Source: Jejubacter calystegiae (GTDB taxonomy: Bacteria > Pseudomonadota > Gammaproteobacteria > Enterobacterales > Enterobacteriaceae). From it: 64,000 nt of DNA. Both the position numbers and the translations under genes were made by a program. Below the pieces are notes generated by a model. It was given only the letters and a program-made list of their open reading frames with translations. It was not told where the DNA came from and searched no databases. The DNA lies in contig NZ_CP040428.1 of NCBI RefSeq assembly GCF_005671395.1, positions 4,216,001 to 4,280,000 of the forward strand, read 5' to 3'. Below are positions 10,064-19,816 of this stretch, piece after piece (positions within the stretch are counted from its first letter, which is position 1; each line of letters opens with the position of its first letter).

Positions 10064-11602
10064 ATGGCGACTGTTGCAGATTCCACGAGCAAGGACACCA
10101 AACATCTAAGCGACGGCCCCGACTGGACGTTCGGGCTGCTGGAGGATTACCTGGCCGAGATCGACCGGGTAGCCAAATACTACCGGCTGGAAACCTACCC
10201 TCATCAGATTGAGGTCATCACCTCTGAGCAGATGATGGATGCTTACTCCAGCATCGGAATGCCGATCAACTATACCCACTGGTCATTCGGCAAAAAATTC
10301 ATCGAAACCGAGCAGCGTTATAAACACGGCCAGCAGGGGCTGGCTTATGAAATCGTCATTAACTCCGACCCCTGTATCGCCTACCTGATGGAGGAGAACA
10401 CCATTACCATGCAGGCGCTGGTGATGGCCCACGCCTGCTACGGGCACAACTCCTTCTTTAAAAACAACTACCTGTTCCGCAGCTGGACCGATGCCAGTTC
10501 GATTGTCGACTACCTTATCTTTGCCCGTAACTATATTCGCGAGTGCGAAGAACGCTACGGTGTGGATGAGGTGGAAAAGCTGCTGGACTCCTGTCATGCC
10601 CTGATGAACTACGGGGTGGACCGCTATAAGCGCCCGTCTAAGATCTCCCTGCAGGAGGAGAAAGCGCGTCAGAAGAGCCGTGAGGAGTACCTGCAAAGCC
10701 AGGTCAATATGCTGTGGCGCACCCTGCCGCGTCACGAAGAAGAGAAAACCGTCGAGGCCAGCCATCGCTTTCCGTCGGAGCCCCAGGAGAACCTGCTGTA
10801 CTTTATGGAGAAGAACGCGCCGCTGCTGGAGCCCTGGCAGCGTGAGATCCTGCGCATTGTGCGTAAGGTCAGCCAGTATTTTTATCCGCAAAAGCAGACT
10901 CAGGTGATGAACGAAGGCTGGGCCACTTTCTGGCATTACAGCATCCTCAACCACCTGTACGACGAGGGCAAGGTTAGCGACCGCTTTATGCTGGAATTTC
11001 TGCATAACCACACCAACGTGGTCTATCAGCTGCCCTATAACAGCCCCTGGTACAGCGGCATTAACCCCTACGCGCTGGGTTTCGCCATGTTCCAGGACAT
11101 CAAGCGCATCTGTCAGTCCCCCACCGAGGAGGACAGCTACTGGTTCCCGGAAATGGCCGGTAAGGACTGGCTGGATACCCTGCACTTCGCCATGCGCGAT
11201 TTTAAGGACGAGAGCTTTATCAGCCAGTTCCTGTCGCCGAAGCTGATGCGGGATTTCCGGCTGTTTGCGGTAGAAGATGACGATCGCAAAAACTATCTGG
11301 AGATTTCGGCGATCCACAACGAAGAGGGTTACCAGGAGCTGCGTTCACGCCTTTCCAGCCAGTACAACCTGAGCAATCTGGAACCCAACATTCAGGTCTG
11401 GAATGTCGACCTGCGCGGCGACCGTTCGCTGACGCTGCGTTATATCCCGCATAATCGGGTGCCGCTGGATAAAGGACGCCGCGAGGTGCTGAAGCATGTG
11501 CACCGGCTGTGGGGTTTTGATGTGCTGCTGGAGCAGCAGAACGACGACGGCAGCGTCGAACTGCTGGAACGCTGCCCGCCACGGGTCAACAATACTCTGT
11601 AG
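10064..11602 (+). CDS. ycgB: SpoVR-family protein YcgB
   Basis: 512 residues, close to E. coli YcgB (510). The start at 10064 follows GAGGGGGCG and gives MATVADS-, like E. coli. The SpoVR domain covers most of the chain, including MAHACYGHNSFFKNNYLFR and NEGWATFWHYSILN. The family occurs with YeaG kinase and YeaH in stationary-phase and nitrogen-starvation responses; the biochemical role is unknown. In E. coli the gene depends on sigma-S. It stands alone between the dadA divergent region and a bidirectional terminator. Confidence 0.92.
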   Translation: MATVADSTSKDTKHLSDGPDWTFGLLEDYLAEIDRVAKYYRLETYPHQIEVITSEQMMDAYSSIGMPINYTHWSFGKKFIETEQRYKHGQQGLAYEIVINSDPCIAYLMEENTITMQALVMAHACYGHNSFFKNNYLFRSWTDASSIVDYLIFARNYIRECEERYGVDEVEKLLDSCHALMNYGVDRYKRPSKISLQEEKARQKSREEYLQSQVNMLWRTLPRHEEEKTVEASHRFPSEPQENLLYFMEKNAPLLEPWQREILRIVRKVSQYFYPQKQTQVMNEGWATFWHYSILNHLYDEGKVSDRFMLEFLHNHTNVVYQLPYNSPWYSGINPYALGFAMFQDIKRICQSPTEEDSYWFPEMAGKDWLDTLHFAMRDFKDESFISQFLSPKLMRDFRLFAVEDDDRKNYLEISAIHNEEGYQELRSRLSSQYNLSNLEPNIQVWNVDLRGDRSLTLRYIPHNRVPLDKGRREVLKHVHRLWGFDVLLEQQNDDGSVELLERCPPRVNNTL

Positions 11603-11606
11603 CGAA

Positions 11607-11645
11607 AAAAATGCCGGTTAGCGTAACTGCTTACCGGCATTTTTT
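11607..11645. terminator. Bidirectional terminator between ycgB and fadR
   Basis: Long stem ATGCCGGT(T)A/T(A)ACCGGCAT with an A-run before and a T-run after, serving both convergent genes. Confidence 0.9.
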
Positions 11646-11664
11646 ATTCTGGTGGCGGGCGGAA

Positions 11665-12384
11665 TTAGTGGCCGTGCATCGCCAGGTCACCCGGCAGATT
11701 CTTCTGCATCCGGTGCCAGATATCCCCACTTTCACGACCGTAGGTTCGCACCACGTCATACACCTGATCGTGAAGCGATTCGCGACACAGCGTCGACAGT
11801 TTATGGTAGAAGCCCAGTGCCAGAGCACGCGCTTCCGGGCTGGAAAAGTAGTGCCGCCCGATACGGGTGTACAGCCCTTTCATGCCGTTCAGAATCAGGC
11901 CGTAGATCGGATTCCCGGAGGCGAATGCCAGCCCGCGGAAAATACCGTAATCCAGTTCGGCGAAGGCATCAGCATGATCTTCCACCGACTGAGCGCTGGC
12001 CAGCACCTGCTGTGATTCATCAGGATGATTACGCAGCGCGGTACGAATAAAGATGGTGGCGATGTTGGTTCTGACCGACAACAGATTATCGATGAGCTGG
12101 GGAACGCTTTCGTGGTCGAGACGCGCCAGGGTTTCAAGGATATTCAGACCAGACGTTTCCCAGAAGTTATTTACCCGGGTCGGTTTGCCGTGCTGAATGG
12201 TTAACCAGCCGTCGCGCGCCAGACGTTGAAGTACTTCGCGCAGGGTGGTTCGGGTAACGCCAATCAATTCAGATAGCTCACGCTCGGCAGGCAGAATGGA
12301 TCCCGGCGGAAAGCGATTTTTCCAGATGCTCTCAATAATATATTCTTCCGCGAAACCCGCTGGGCTCTGCGCCTTTATCACCAT
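11665..12384 (-). CDS. fadR: Fatty-acid metabolism regulator FadR
   Basis: 239 residues, identical in length to E. coli FadR. An N-terminal GntR-type winged helix (about 1-75, [20 protein letters not shown]) is followed by an all-alpha acyl-CoA-binding domain. Known FadR represses fad genes and activates fabA/fabB, and is released by long-chain acyl-CoA. Candidate FadR operators are visible before fadD at 22,734-22,784. The gene is divergent from nhaB. Confidence 0.97.
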   Translation of the reverse strand: MVIKAQSPAGFAEEYIIESIWKNRFPPGSILPAERELSELIGVTRTTLREVLQRLARDGWLTIQHGKPTRVNNFWETSGLNILETLARLDHESVPQLIDNLLSVRTNIATIFIRTALRNHPDESQQVLASAQSVEDHADAFAELDYGIFRGLAFASGNPIYGLILNGMKGLYTRIGRHYFSSPEARALALGFYHKLSTLCRESLHDQVYDVVRTYGRESGDIWHRMQKNLPGDLAMHGH

Positions 12385-12619
12385 AGTGAAATTTCCATTA
12401 ACCTGGCTTAATCATGGGGACTCATCATACCAGATGCACAGCCAGGCAGATAGCACGCACGGATAACAAATTAGCGTGTCCCCGCTCACTTTTTAGACAT
12501 TTCAGTCTTATCCAGGTGACAATCCTGCAGGAGCGCGCCTTGTCAGCTCCAGGTTCGGGGAGTAGGCTGGATAATTCCTCTCGTGTCATTCAGAACAAAA
12601 TAACGGAAGATCTCAATCC

Positions 12620-14179
12620 ATGAAGGAAATATCCACTGGCCGCGCTCTTTATCGCAACTTCCTGGGACAGTCTCCGGACTGGTATAAGCTGGCGATACTC
12701 TGTTTTCTGGTGATCAATCCACTGGTGTTCTTCTTTGTCAGCCCCTTTGCGGCAGGCTGGCTGCTGGTGGCAGAGTTCATCTTTACCCTGGCCATGGCGC
12801 TGAAGTGCTATCCGCTGCTGCCCGGCGGCCTGCTGGCTATTGAAGCTGTCGCCTTCGGCATGACCAGCGCCCAGCACGTGCGCGACGAGGTCGCCAATAA
12901 CCTTGAAGTGATTCTACTGCTGATCTTTATGGTCGCCGGCATCTGGTTTATGAAGCAGCTCCTGCTGCTGATTTTTACCCGATTGCTGCTGGGCATTCGC
13001 TCCAAGATGCTGCTCTCCCTCTCTTTTTGTCTGGCTGCCGCCTTTCTTTCTGCTTTTCTGGACGCTCTGACGGTGGTCGCGGTGATTATCAGCGTCGCCG
13101 TCGGTTTTTACGGTATTTACCACCGGGTGGCTTCCAGTCGTGACGATGACGGCGATCTGTCAAACGATAACGACATCTTCCAGGATCATAAGGCCACGCT
13201 GGAGCAGTTCCGCAGTTTTCTGCGCAGTCTGATGATGCACGCCGCCGTGGGTACTGCGCTGGGCGGCGTCATGACCATGGTCGGCGAACCGCAGAACCTG
13301 ATTATCGCCCGAGCAGCCAACTGGCACTTTGGCGACTTCCTGCTGCGCATGGCGCCGGTTACCGTGCCGGTACTGTTCTGCGGTCTGATAACCTGTATGC
13401 TGCTGGAGCGCCTGAAGGTGCTGGGCTATGGCGAACCGTTACCGGAAAGCGTTCGGGCCGTACTGAAAGAGTTCGCTCAGAAAGAGGCCCGCCAGCGTAA
13501 CCGCCAGGAGCAGGTACGGCTGGTGATTCAGGGGCTGATCGGCATCTGGCTGATTACCGCACTGGCGCTGCATATGGCCGAGGTGGGACTGATTGGCCTG
13601 TCGGTGATTATCCTGGCCACTTCGCTGTGCGGCGTCACCGACGAGCATACTATCGGGCGCGCCTTTACCGAGGCCCTGCCCTTTACCGCGCTGCTGACGG
13701 TCTTCTTTGCCATCGTCGCCGTCATTATCGACCAGCAGCTATTCCAGCCGATTATCGAATTCGTGCTCCAGGCATCGCCCCACACTCAGCTGTCGCTGTT
13801 CTACGTCTTCAATGGCCTGCTGTCATCTATCTCTGACAATGTGTTTGTCGGTACCGTCTACATTAACGAAGCGCGAAGCGCCATGCTTAACGGCGCTATC
13901 GATCCGCAGCAGTATGAATTGCTGGCAGTGGCGATTAACACCGGTACCAACCTGCCGTCGGTGGCGACGCCCAACGGTCAGGCGGCATTCCTGTTTATGC
14001 TCACCTCGGCCCTGGCGCCACTAATCCGCCTCTCTTACGGCCGCATGGTGTTGATGGCGCTGCCCTACACCCTGGTGCTAACCCTGGTGGGGCTTCTCGG
14101 CGTGGCGTTTTTCCTGACGCCCGCAACAGACTGGATGCTGGCCCATGGCTGGATTAGCACTCCACCGCTCAAGCCATAA
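12620..14179 (+). CDS. nhaB: Na+/H+ antiporter NhaB
   Basis: 519-residue inner-membrane antiporter (E. coli 513) with about 12 segments, an ArsB/NhaD-type fold and the conserved [20 protein letters not shown] and [14 protein letters not shown] segments. It expels sodium at neutral to alkaline pH. Divergent from fadR and upstream of dsbB, exactly as in E. coli. A GC hairpin (GGCGGG/CCCGCC, 14,187-14,203) without a T-run follows. Confidence 0.96.
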   Translation: MKEISTGRALYRNFLGQSPDWYKLAILCFLVINPLVFFFVSPFAAGWLLVAEFIFTLAMALKCYPLLPGGLLAIEAVAFGMTSAQHVRDEVANNLEVILLLIFMVAGIWFMKQLLLLIFTRLLLGIRSKMLLSLSFCLAAAFLSAFLDALTVVAVIISVAVGFYGIYHRVASSRDDDGDLSNDNDIFQDHKATLEQFRSFLRSLMMHAAVGTALGGVMTMVGEPQNLIIARAANWHFGDFLLRMAPVTVPVLFCGLITCMLLERLKVLGYGEPLPESVRAVLKEFAQKEARQRNRQEQVRLVIQGLIGIWLITALALHMAEVGLIGLSVIILATSLCGVTDEHTIGRAFTEALPFTALLTVFFAIVAVIIDQQLFQPIIEFVLQASPHTQLSLFYVFNGLLSSISDNVFVGTVYINEARSAMLNGAIDPQQYELLAVAINTGTNLPSVATPNGQAAFLFMLTSALAPLIRLSYGRMVLMALPYTLVLTLVGLLGVAFFLTPATDWMLAHGWISTPPLKP

Positions 14180-14308
14180 CAACCGATGGCGGGCACGACC
14201 CGCCGCCAGTACCCCATATACGGAAGTGTATAATTTTTTGTCCGCCTGATGGCGCGGGCGGCGAATTGGTTTACACTGCGCGAACGAATTTAGCAGGGAA
14301 TGTTATTT

Positions 14309-14839
14309 ATGTTGCAATATCTCAACCAATGCTCACGCGGTCGGGGCGCATGGCTGCTGATGGCCCTGACGGCCTTTGCGCTGGAGCTGGTCGCGCTCTG
14401 GTTCCAGCATGTTATGAAGCTGCAACCCTGCGTGCTTTGTATCTACGAGCGCTGTGCGCTATTTGGCGTGATGGGCGCCGGTCTGCTGGGCGCCATCGCC
14501 CCGAAAACCCCACTGCGCTTTGTGGCGCTGGCGGTCTGGATCTACAGCGCCTGGCGCGGTCTGGAGCTGGCCTGGCAGCACACTATGATGCAGTTGCACC
14601 CTTCGCCTTTCCAGGTGTGTGATTTCGCCGCCCGATTCCCCACATGGCTGCCGCTGGATAAATGGTTGCCGCAGGTTTTCGTCGCTACCGGCGACTGTTC
14701 GGTACGTCAGTGGGAATTTCTGTCGCTGGAAATGCCGCAGTGGCTGGTAGGCATCTTTGCCGCTTACCTGATAGTGGCGCTGGTGGTGGTAATTGCCCAG
14801 TTTGTGAAGCCGAAGCGGCGCGGTATTTTCAAGCATTAA
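14309..14839 (+). CDS. dsbB: Disulfide bond formation protein DsbB
   Basis: 176 residues, the same as E. coli. The start is set at 14309 rather than 14300 because AGGGA ends directly at the first ATG but is 9 bp from the second. This four-helix inner-membrane quinone oxidoreductase reoxidises DsbA. The first redox pair is Cys41-Cys44 (PCVLC); the second loop pair lies in QVCDF and GDCSV. Followed by a strong bidirectional terminator. Confidence 0.96.
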   Translation: MLQYLNQCSRGRGAWLLMALTAFALELVALWFQHVMKLQPCVLCIYERCALFGVMGAGLLGAIAPKTPLRFVALAVWIYSAWRGLELAWQHTMMQLHPSPFQVCDFAARFPTWLPLDKWLPQVFVATGDCSVRQWEFLSLEMPQWLVGIFAAYLIVALVVVIAQFVKPKRRGIFKH

Positions 14840-14848
14840 TCCCATAAA

Positions 14849-14872
14849 AAAACCTCCAGTCGGAGGTTTTTT
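14849..14872. terminator. Bidirectional terminator between dsbB and kbp
   Basis: Perfect stem AACCTCC/GGAGGTT with an AGTC loop, flanked by seven A and eight T residues. Confidence 0.92.
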
Positions 14873-14886
14873 TTCATCTCAGCGAA

Positions 14887-15333
14887 TTACTGAGGAATGC
14901 GCAGCGTCTGGCCCGGATAGATTTTATTCGGGTCGCTCAGCATCGGCTTATTGGCTTCGAAGATCTTGTTGTACTGGTTGGCATCGCCATAAACTTCTTT
15001 CGCGATAGCGCTCAGGGTATCCCCTTTCTTCACCGTGTAAGACTTGCTGGCCGCCGCGCTGTCGCCCGCCGCCACGGTCACCTGATCTTCCACGTCGCCC
15101 ACGCCTTCGACGTTACCCGCAGCCACCAGAATCTTCTCTTTCTGCTCCTGACTCAGGCCGTCGCCTTTGACGATAACCTTATCGCCTTTTACTTCGACTT
15201 CCACTTTGTCAGCACCGGCCAGACCCGTTTTTTCCAGATGCTTTTTGATAAGGTCGCCGCGCTGGTCGTCCTGACCGGTCACCGCATCCCAAAGCTTTTC
15301 ACCCGCTTCTTTTACAAAATTAAACAGTCCCAT
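14887..15333 (-). CDS. kbp: Potassium-binding BON-LysM protein Kbp (YgaU)
   Basis: 148 residues starting [20 protein letters not shown] at the ATG at 15333 (CAGGAG 8 bp ahead); the longer open frame to 15465 is unsupported. A BON domain (about 30-95) is followed by a LysM domain (about 98-147, [18 protein letters not shown]). E. coli Kbp is a cytoplasmic K+ sensor of 149 residues needed for normal growth at high K+. In E. coli the gene is not next to dsbB, so its place here is a relocation or a paralogue. Confidence 0.9.
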   Translation of the reverse strand: MGLFNFVKEAGEKLWDAVTGQDDQRGDLIKKHLEKTGLAGADKVEVEVKGDKVIVKGDGLSQEQKEKILVAAGNVEGVGDVEDQVTVAAGDSAAASKSYTVKKGDTLSAIAKEVYGDANQYNKIFEANKPMLSDPNKIYPGQTLRIPQ

Positions 15334-15561
15334 TTTTGTACTCCTGTTATTTGCCGGGCACATGCCCATCCTCGTGCTAAGAAGTCTGGCAAAAAATGGC
15401 GAAAAGTAAAGGAGGAAATAAGATTTATCGCGCAAAATCATTACGTTAATAAGGAAAATGCGCAACAGAATGAATATTTCCGTATAAATACAAAGCGATT
15501 GATAAATACTCGCAAGGCGGGGCTATAGATTGCAGGGAGACAGGCGCTTAATGCTTATTTA

Positions 15562-15583
15562 ACAGCCGACGCAATCCGGCTGT
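15562..15583 (-). terminator. Hairpin downstream of ycgN
   Basis: Stem ACAGCCG/CGGCTGT, 7 bp beyond the ycgN stop on the minus strand; the T-tract is weak. Confidence 0.45.
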
Positions 15584-15589
15584 TTCATT

Positions 15590-16042
15590 TCAGCGTCGAC
15601 TTTCCCACTGAGGATGGTTGAGAATATGCTCTTCCCAGTCGCGAACCTCGGATTCCGGTACTGCAATATGGCGCACCGAGATACGCTGGGCATGCATCGC
15701 CGCCTTAGAGCCGCTGCGCAAAGGGTGCCAGACCGGCAGCCCCTTGCCTTCCGCCAGCAACCGATAGGCGCAGGTGGGCGGCAGCCATTCGAAGGTCGGC
15801 AGGTTTTCCCGGGTCAGCTTGATGCAGTCCGATTCATATTCAAAGCGCCGCTCATAGTTGCGGCACTGGCAGGTTTTAATATTGAGCTGCCGACAGGCCA
15901 CATTGGTAAAATAGATCTCGTCGGTCACTTCATCCTGCAGTTTGTGCAGGCAGCACTGCCCGCAGCCATCGCAGAGGGACTCCCACTCCTCATCGCTCAT
16001 TTGTTCCAGCGTTTTACGCTGCCAGAAAGGCGTTTCGGTCAT
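15590..16042 (-). CDS. ycgN: UPF0260 cysteine-cluster protein YcgN
   Basis: 150 residues (E. coli 153). The N-terminal CDGCGQCC cluster, with later cysteines in [16 protein letters not shown] and PPTCAYRL, suggests Fe-S or zinc binding, as in the CxxCxxCC superfamily. The function is unknown. It lies downstream of the Nudix gene and ycgM on the same strand, the E. coli order apart from the added Nudix gene. Confidence 0.9.
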   Translation of the reverse strand: MTETPFWQRKTLEQMSDEEWESLCDGCGQCCLHKLQDEVTDEIYFTNVACRQLNIKTCQCRNYERRFEYESDCIKLTRENLPTFEWLPPTCAYRLLAEGKGLPVWHPLRSGSKAAMHAQRISVRHIAVPESEVRDWEEHILNHPQWESRR

Positions 16043-16135
16043 TGGCGTGGTCCTGGTCGTCGGAAAATAAGCTGCACGTTATAAAGGGCATGGCGGCCGC
16101 CGTCAAGCAAACCGCTATTTCTCCATTATAGTCCT

Positions 16136-16684
16136 TTACCCCAGCAGCCCCTTAGCCCGGGCCAGCAGGAAGGCGGTCACCGAGGTGGCATCGCTGACCT
16201 TTCCCTCCAGGATCAGCGCCATAAAGTCGCCGATCTTTATTTTACCGGCAGTCAGCCCCAGCTCTTCGGCATCCAGTTGCTGGCTGTCGTGGCTCAGATC
16301 GCTTGCCAGATAAATATGGTATCCCTGACTGGAATACCCCTGCGCCAGCTTCTGATATCCCACCCAGGTCATACTGTTGGCCTGGAGCCCGGTCTCCTCG
16401 CGCAGCTCGCCTGCCGCTAGCGCCAGCGGATCGGCATCGGGCGCCGTTTCCCAGGTTCCCTGAGGCAGTTCAAGAGTACGTTGTCCCAACGGATAGCGAT
16501 ACTGCTCCACCACATAGATAAATTCCCCTTCTACCGGCAGGATCACCACAAAGTCCGGTTTGACCACCACCGAATAGAGCCCTTCGTTGCCATCGGCCCT
16601 GCGAATGCGATCCTCTTTAAGGGTCATCCATTTATTGCGGTAGACCTCGGTCGACGAAAGCGTCTGTATCTCTGTTTCTGCCAC
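16136..16684 (-). CDS. Nudix hydrolase, ADP-ribose pyrophosphatase-like
   Basis: 182 residues, GTG start at 16684 behind GAGGGGGAAGA. The core LPQGTWE...GELREETGL is a Nudix box in which the usual arginine of REUxEE is glycine and the first half carries a short insertion; the catalytic EE pair remains. VVVKPDFVVILPV and VVEQYRYPLGQRTLELP are typical of ADP-ribose/sugar-nucleotide pyrophosphatases. It lies 15 bp after ycgM, so probably co-transcribed. E. coli K-12 has no Nudix gene at this place. The substrate is not predictable. Confidence 0.75.
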   Translation of the reverse strand: MAETEIQTLSSTEVYRNKWMTLKEDRIRRADGNEGLYSVVVKPDFVVILPVEGEFIYVVEQYRYPLGQRTLELPQGTWETAPDADPLALAAGELREETGLQANSMTWVGYQKLAQGYSSQGYHIYLASDLSHDSQQLDAEELGLTAGKIKIGDFMALILEGKVSDATSVTAFLLARAKGLLG

Positions 16685-16699
16685 TCTTCCCCCTCGTCG

Positions 16700-17359
16700 T
16701 TACAGCACCCGGGTTGTCAGTTCGCGATGGTCAAAACCAATCGCCAGTTCATCGCCGCTGTGCAGTGCTCCAACGCCTTCAGGCGTTCCCGTCAACACCA
16801 CATCGCCGGCGCGCAGGGTAAAGAAGCGACTGATATAAGCAATCAGCGGCAGGATGGGATGAATCATATCGGCAGTGGTGCCCTGCTGGCGCACGTCGCC
16901 ATTTACAGTCAGCGAAAGCGGCGTGTTCTGCGGATCGCCATGAAATTCCGCAGCCGGAATAAAGCCGGAGATCGGGCAGGCATTGTCGAAGCCTTTAGCT
17001 TTCTCCCACGGTCGCCCCGCCTTCTTGAGTTTGCCCTGCAGTTCGCGCAGCGTCAGATCGAGCGCCACGCCGTAACCGGCGATGGCCTGACGCACATGCT
17101 CTTCGGTGGCCTGTTTCAGCGTTGAGCCAATCAGCACCGCCAGCTCCACCTCGTGATGCACTTCCCCCATTCCCTGAGGCAGCGCCAGCGGCTGGCCCAG
17201 ATCGCAGAGCGAAGTTTCTGGTTTAATAAACAGCACGGGCTCTTCTGGCGTTACGCTGCCCATCTCGCGAATATGCATGGCGTAATTGCTGCCGACGCAG
17301 ACGACCTTACTGACCGGGTAATCCAGCAGCGCCCCCTGCCAGTTGTGATGTCGGTACAT
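16700..17359 (-). CDS. ycgM: FAH-family hydrolase YcgM
   Basis: 219 residues, the E. coli YcgM length. Fumarylacetoacetate-hydrolase fold with metal ligands in HHEVELAVLIG and TLRELQ, and the late VLTGTPEGVG motif. Relatives act as acylpyruvate hydrolase or oxaloacetate tautomerase/decarboxylase; the exact role here is not fixed. AAGGGGAG precedes the start. First gene of a likely ycgM-Nudix(-ycgN) unit. Confidence 0.9.
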   Translation of the reverse strand: MYRHHNWQGALLDYPVSKVVCVGSNYAMHIREMGSVTPEEPVLFIKPETSLCDLGQPLALPQGMGEVHHEVELAVLIGSTLKQATEEHVRQAIAGYGVALDLTLRELQGKLKKAGRPWEKAKGFDNACPISGFIPAAEFHGDPQNTPLSLTVNGDVRQQGTTADMIHPILPLIAYISRFFTLRAGDVVLTGTPEGVGALHSGDELAIGFDHRELTTRVL

Positions 17360-17449
17360 GATGCTCCCCTTCAGATTGTAGTGTTGTCAGGTTATCCGCC
17401 CACTATCCACGGCGGGCGGGCAAACTGTCAATCATTGGGGTAGCGATAT

Positions 17450-17475
17450 AAGAAAGGCGCCGGAAAACGGCGCCT
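17450..17475 (-). terminator. Terminator of ycgL
   Basis: Stem AGGCGCCG/CGGCGCCT (17,455-17,475) with a pyrimidine-rich tail on the minus strand, about 46 bp beyond ycgL. Confidence 0.6.
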
Positions 17476-17521
17476 GTGGCTGAAAACAAATCCCCGGGAA
17501 ATATCCGGATCCGGCGAAATA

Positions 17522-17797
17522 TTATTTCTCCCGCTGAGTTTCCAGATGAATCTTAAGTAAACTTTCCGGCGGAGGAGGCAGTTGTAAATAATAGCCCTGC
17601 TCGCTGAGTGCCTGTTTTACTTTTTCTATTTCGGCATTAGCTAATTTTTTCGTGCCGTCCAGCGGCAATAGCATGGCAAACGCCGGGACGCCAAATCCCT
17701 GCATCAGATCCTGCGGTACGCGTGAAAAATCGTCTTTTTTTTCGACATAAAGATAGGTCTGATCGCGTTTTGAACTTCGATAGATCGCACAAAGCAT
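17522..17797 (-). CDS. ycgL: YcgL domain protein
   Basis: 91 residues. The body [21 protein letters not shown] and the tail [10 protein letters not shown] match YcgL. E. coli annotates a longer N-terminus; here an in-frame TGA just upstream excludes it. Small conserved gammaproteobacterial protein of unknown function, divergent from minC as in E. coli. Confidence 0.92.
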   Translation of the reverse strand: MLCAIYRSSKRDQTYLYVEKKDDFSRVPQDLMQGFGVPAFAMLLPLDGTKKLANAEIEKVKQALSEQGYYLQLPPPPESLLKIHLETQREK

Positions 17798-17923
17798 AAT
17801 TTTACTCTGATTTCACCGGTTGGTTACTTGCCTGAATATAACGCTGACTATAACATGCCTGCTGTACATCGGAATATCGTCCCGCGAACGTGGACTCTAA
17901 AAACTGAATTGAGTAAGGCCAGG

Positions 17924-18619
17924 ATGTCAAACACACCCATCGAGCTAAAAGGCAGCAGTTTCACTCTCTCTGTGGTTCATTTGCATGACGCTCAGCCCGG
18001 TGTGATCCGCGAGGCGTTGCGGGAGAAAGTCGCCCAGGCCCCCGCGTTTCTGAAACACGCCCCCATCGTGCTCAATGTCACCGGTCTCACTGGCGATGCC
18101 GAATGGGAGCCCATCCAGCAGGCGGTTGTGGAAAGCGGTTTACGCGTGGTTGGCGTAAGCGGCTGCAAGGATCCTCTCCTGCGCGAGCGCATCGAACGCG
18201 CGGGCCTGCCGCTGATGAGCGAGGGTAAAGAGAAGCCGCGTGCGGTCGAGCCTCCGCCCTCCCCACCGCAGCCAGTTGCAACATCCGTCACAAAAACGCG
18301 CATTATCGATACGCCGGTACGTTCCGGTCAGCGCATTTATGCGCCAAACTGTGATTTGGTGGTAACCAGCCACGTCAGCGCGGGCGCCGAGCTTATCGCC
18401 GACGGCAATATCCATATTTATGGGACCATGCGTGGTCGTGCGCTGGCAGGCGCCAGCGGCTGCCGCGATGCGCAGATATTCAGCATCAGCCTGACGGCAG
18501 AGCTGGTGTCTATTGCCGGAGTCTACTGGCTTAGTGAGCAGATTCCGGCCGATTTTTCAGGTAAGGCGGCCCGGCTACAGCTGATAGGCGGCGCTCTTAC
18601 CGTACAACCTTTTAATTGA
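17924..18619 (+). CDS. minC: Septum site-determining protein MinC
   Basis: 231 residues, as in E. coli; started at 17924 (AAGGCCAGG ahead, [14 protein letters not shown]). The N-terminal domain inhibits FtsZ; a proline-rich linker (about 104-118) joins it to the C-terminal beta-helix domain with SGQRIYAP and [11 protein letters not shown], which binds MinD and septal FtsZ. First gene of minCDE; minD starts 26 bp after the stop. Confidence 0.97.
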   Translation: MSNTPIELKGSSFTLSVVHLHDAQPGVIREALREKVAQAPAFLKHAPIVLNVTGLTGDAEWEPIQQAVVESGLRVVGVSGCKDPLLRERIERAGLPLMSEGKEKPRAVEPPPSPPQPVATSVTKTRIIDTPVRSGQRIYAPNCDLVVTSHVSAGAELIADGNIHIYGTMRGRALAGASGCRDAQIFSISLTAELVSIAGVYWLSEQIPADFSGKAARLQLIGGALTVQPFN

Positions 18620-18645
18620 TAAGCCCTTTTAACAAGGAATTTCTT

Positions 18646-19458
18646 ATGGCACGCATTATTGTAGTTACATCAGGTAAAGGGGGCGTTGGAAAAACCACCT
18701 CCAGCGCGGCCATCGCTACAGGTCTGGCACAGAAGGGAAAGAAAACTGTCGTTATTGACTTCGATATCGGCCTGCGTAACCTCGACCTGATCATGGGGTG
18801 TGAACGCCGTGTCGTATACGATTTCGTTAACGTTATCCAGGGCGATGCCACGCTTAATCAGGCGCTAATCAAAGATAAGCGTACCGAACACCTTCATATT
18901 CTCCCGGCGTCGCAGACGCGCGATAAAGACGCACTGACCCGCGAAGGCGTGGAAAAAGTGCTCGATGAACTGAAAAAGATGGAATTCGATTTCATCGTCT
19001 GCGACTCCCCTGCCGGTATCGAGACTGGCGCGCTGATGGCGCTCTACTTTGCGGATGAAGCCATCATCACCACTAACCCGGAAGTCTCCTCCGTGCGCGA
19101 CTCTGACCGCATCCTGGGGATTCTGTCGTCCAAATCACGCCGCGCCGAAAACGGCGAAGAGCCGATTAAAGAGCATCTGATGCTGACCCGCTACAACCCT
19201 GGTCGCGTCACCCGGGGCGATATGCTGAGCATGGAAGACGTGCTGGAAATTCTGCGCATTCCGCTGCTGGGCGTGATTCCGGAAGATCAGTCAGTGCTGC
19301 GCTCCTCTAACCAGGGGGAGCCGGTGATCCTGGACGCAACGGCCGATGCGGGCAAAGCCTATGCCGATGCCGTGGATCGTCTGCTGGGAGAAGAACGTCC
19401 TTTCCGCTTCATTGAAGAAGAGAAGAAAGGTTTCCTGAAACGCCTGTTCGGAGGATAA
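18646..19458 (+). CDS. minD: Septum site-determining ATPase MinD
   Basis: 270 residues. Deviant Walker A SGKGGVGKTT (residues 9-18) with the signature lysine 11, Walker B region IVCDSPAG, and a C-terminal amphipathic helix (KKGFLKRLFGG) for membrane attachment. It recruits MinC to the membrane and oscillates with MinE. ATG at 18646 follows AAGGAA. Confidence 0.98.
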   Translation: MARIIVVTSGKGGVGKTTSSAAIATGLAQKGKKTVVIDFDIGLRNLDLIMGCERRVVYDFVNVIQGDATLNQALIKDKRTEHLHILPASQTRDKDALTREGVEKVLDELKKMEFDFIVCDSPAGIETGALMALYFADEAIITTNPEVSSVRDSDRILGILSSKSRRAENGEEPIKEHLMLTRYNPGRVTRGDMLSMEDVLEILRIPLLGVIPEDQSVLRSSNQGEPVILDATADAGKAYADAVDRLLGEERPFRFIEEEKKGFLKRLFGG

Positions 19459-19461
19459 GTC

Positions 19462-19731
19462 ATGGCATTACTTGACTTTTTTCTGTCCCGAAAAAAGAAC
19501 ACCGCCAACATCGCCAAAGAACGTTTACAGATTATCGTTGCAGAACGCCGTCGTGGCGATACCGAACCTCACTACCTGCCGCAGCTTAAGCGGGACATTC
19601 TGGAAGTGATTTGCAAGTACGTAAAGATCGATCCGGAAATGGTTTCAGTACAGCTGGATCAAAAGGGTGAAGATATTTCCATTCTGGAGCTCAATGTGAC
19701 GCTTCCGGAAATGGAAGAGTCGAAGTCCTGA
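19462..19731 (+). CDS. minE: Cell division topological specificity factor MinE
   Basis: 89 residues (E. coli 88), 3 bp after minD. The N-terminal [22 protein letters not shown] forms the membrane-binding and MinD-contact segment; the rest is the dimerisation domain. MinE stimulates MinD ATPase to place the Z ring at midcell. Confidence 0.97.
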   Translation: MALLDFFLSRKKNTANIAKERLQIIVAERRRGDTEPHYLPQLKRDILEVICKYVKIDPEMVSVQLDQKGEDISILELNVTLPEMEESKS

Positions 19732-19735
19732 CGTC

Positions 19736-19775
19736 AAAATATCTCCTTCGGCCTCAGGCTACGGGAGATATTTTA
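19736..19775. terminator. Terminator between minE and rnd
   Basis: Stem AAAATATCTCC/GGGAGATATTTT closing convergent transcripts. Confidence 0.8.
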
Positions 19776-19816
19776 TTCAGCCCTGCGGCAGCGCCGTCAG
19801 GGCTGATTTTCGTGGC

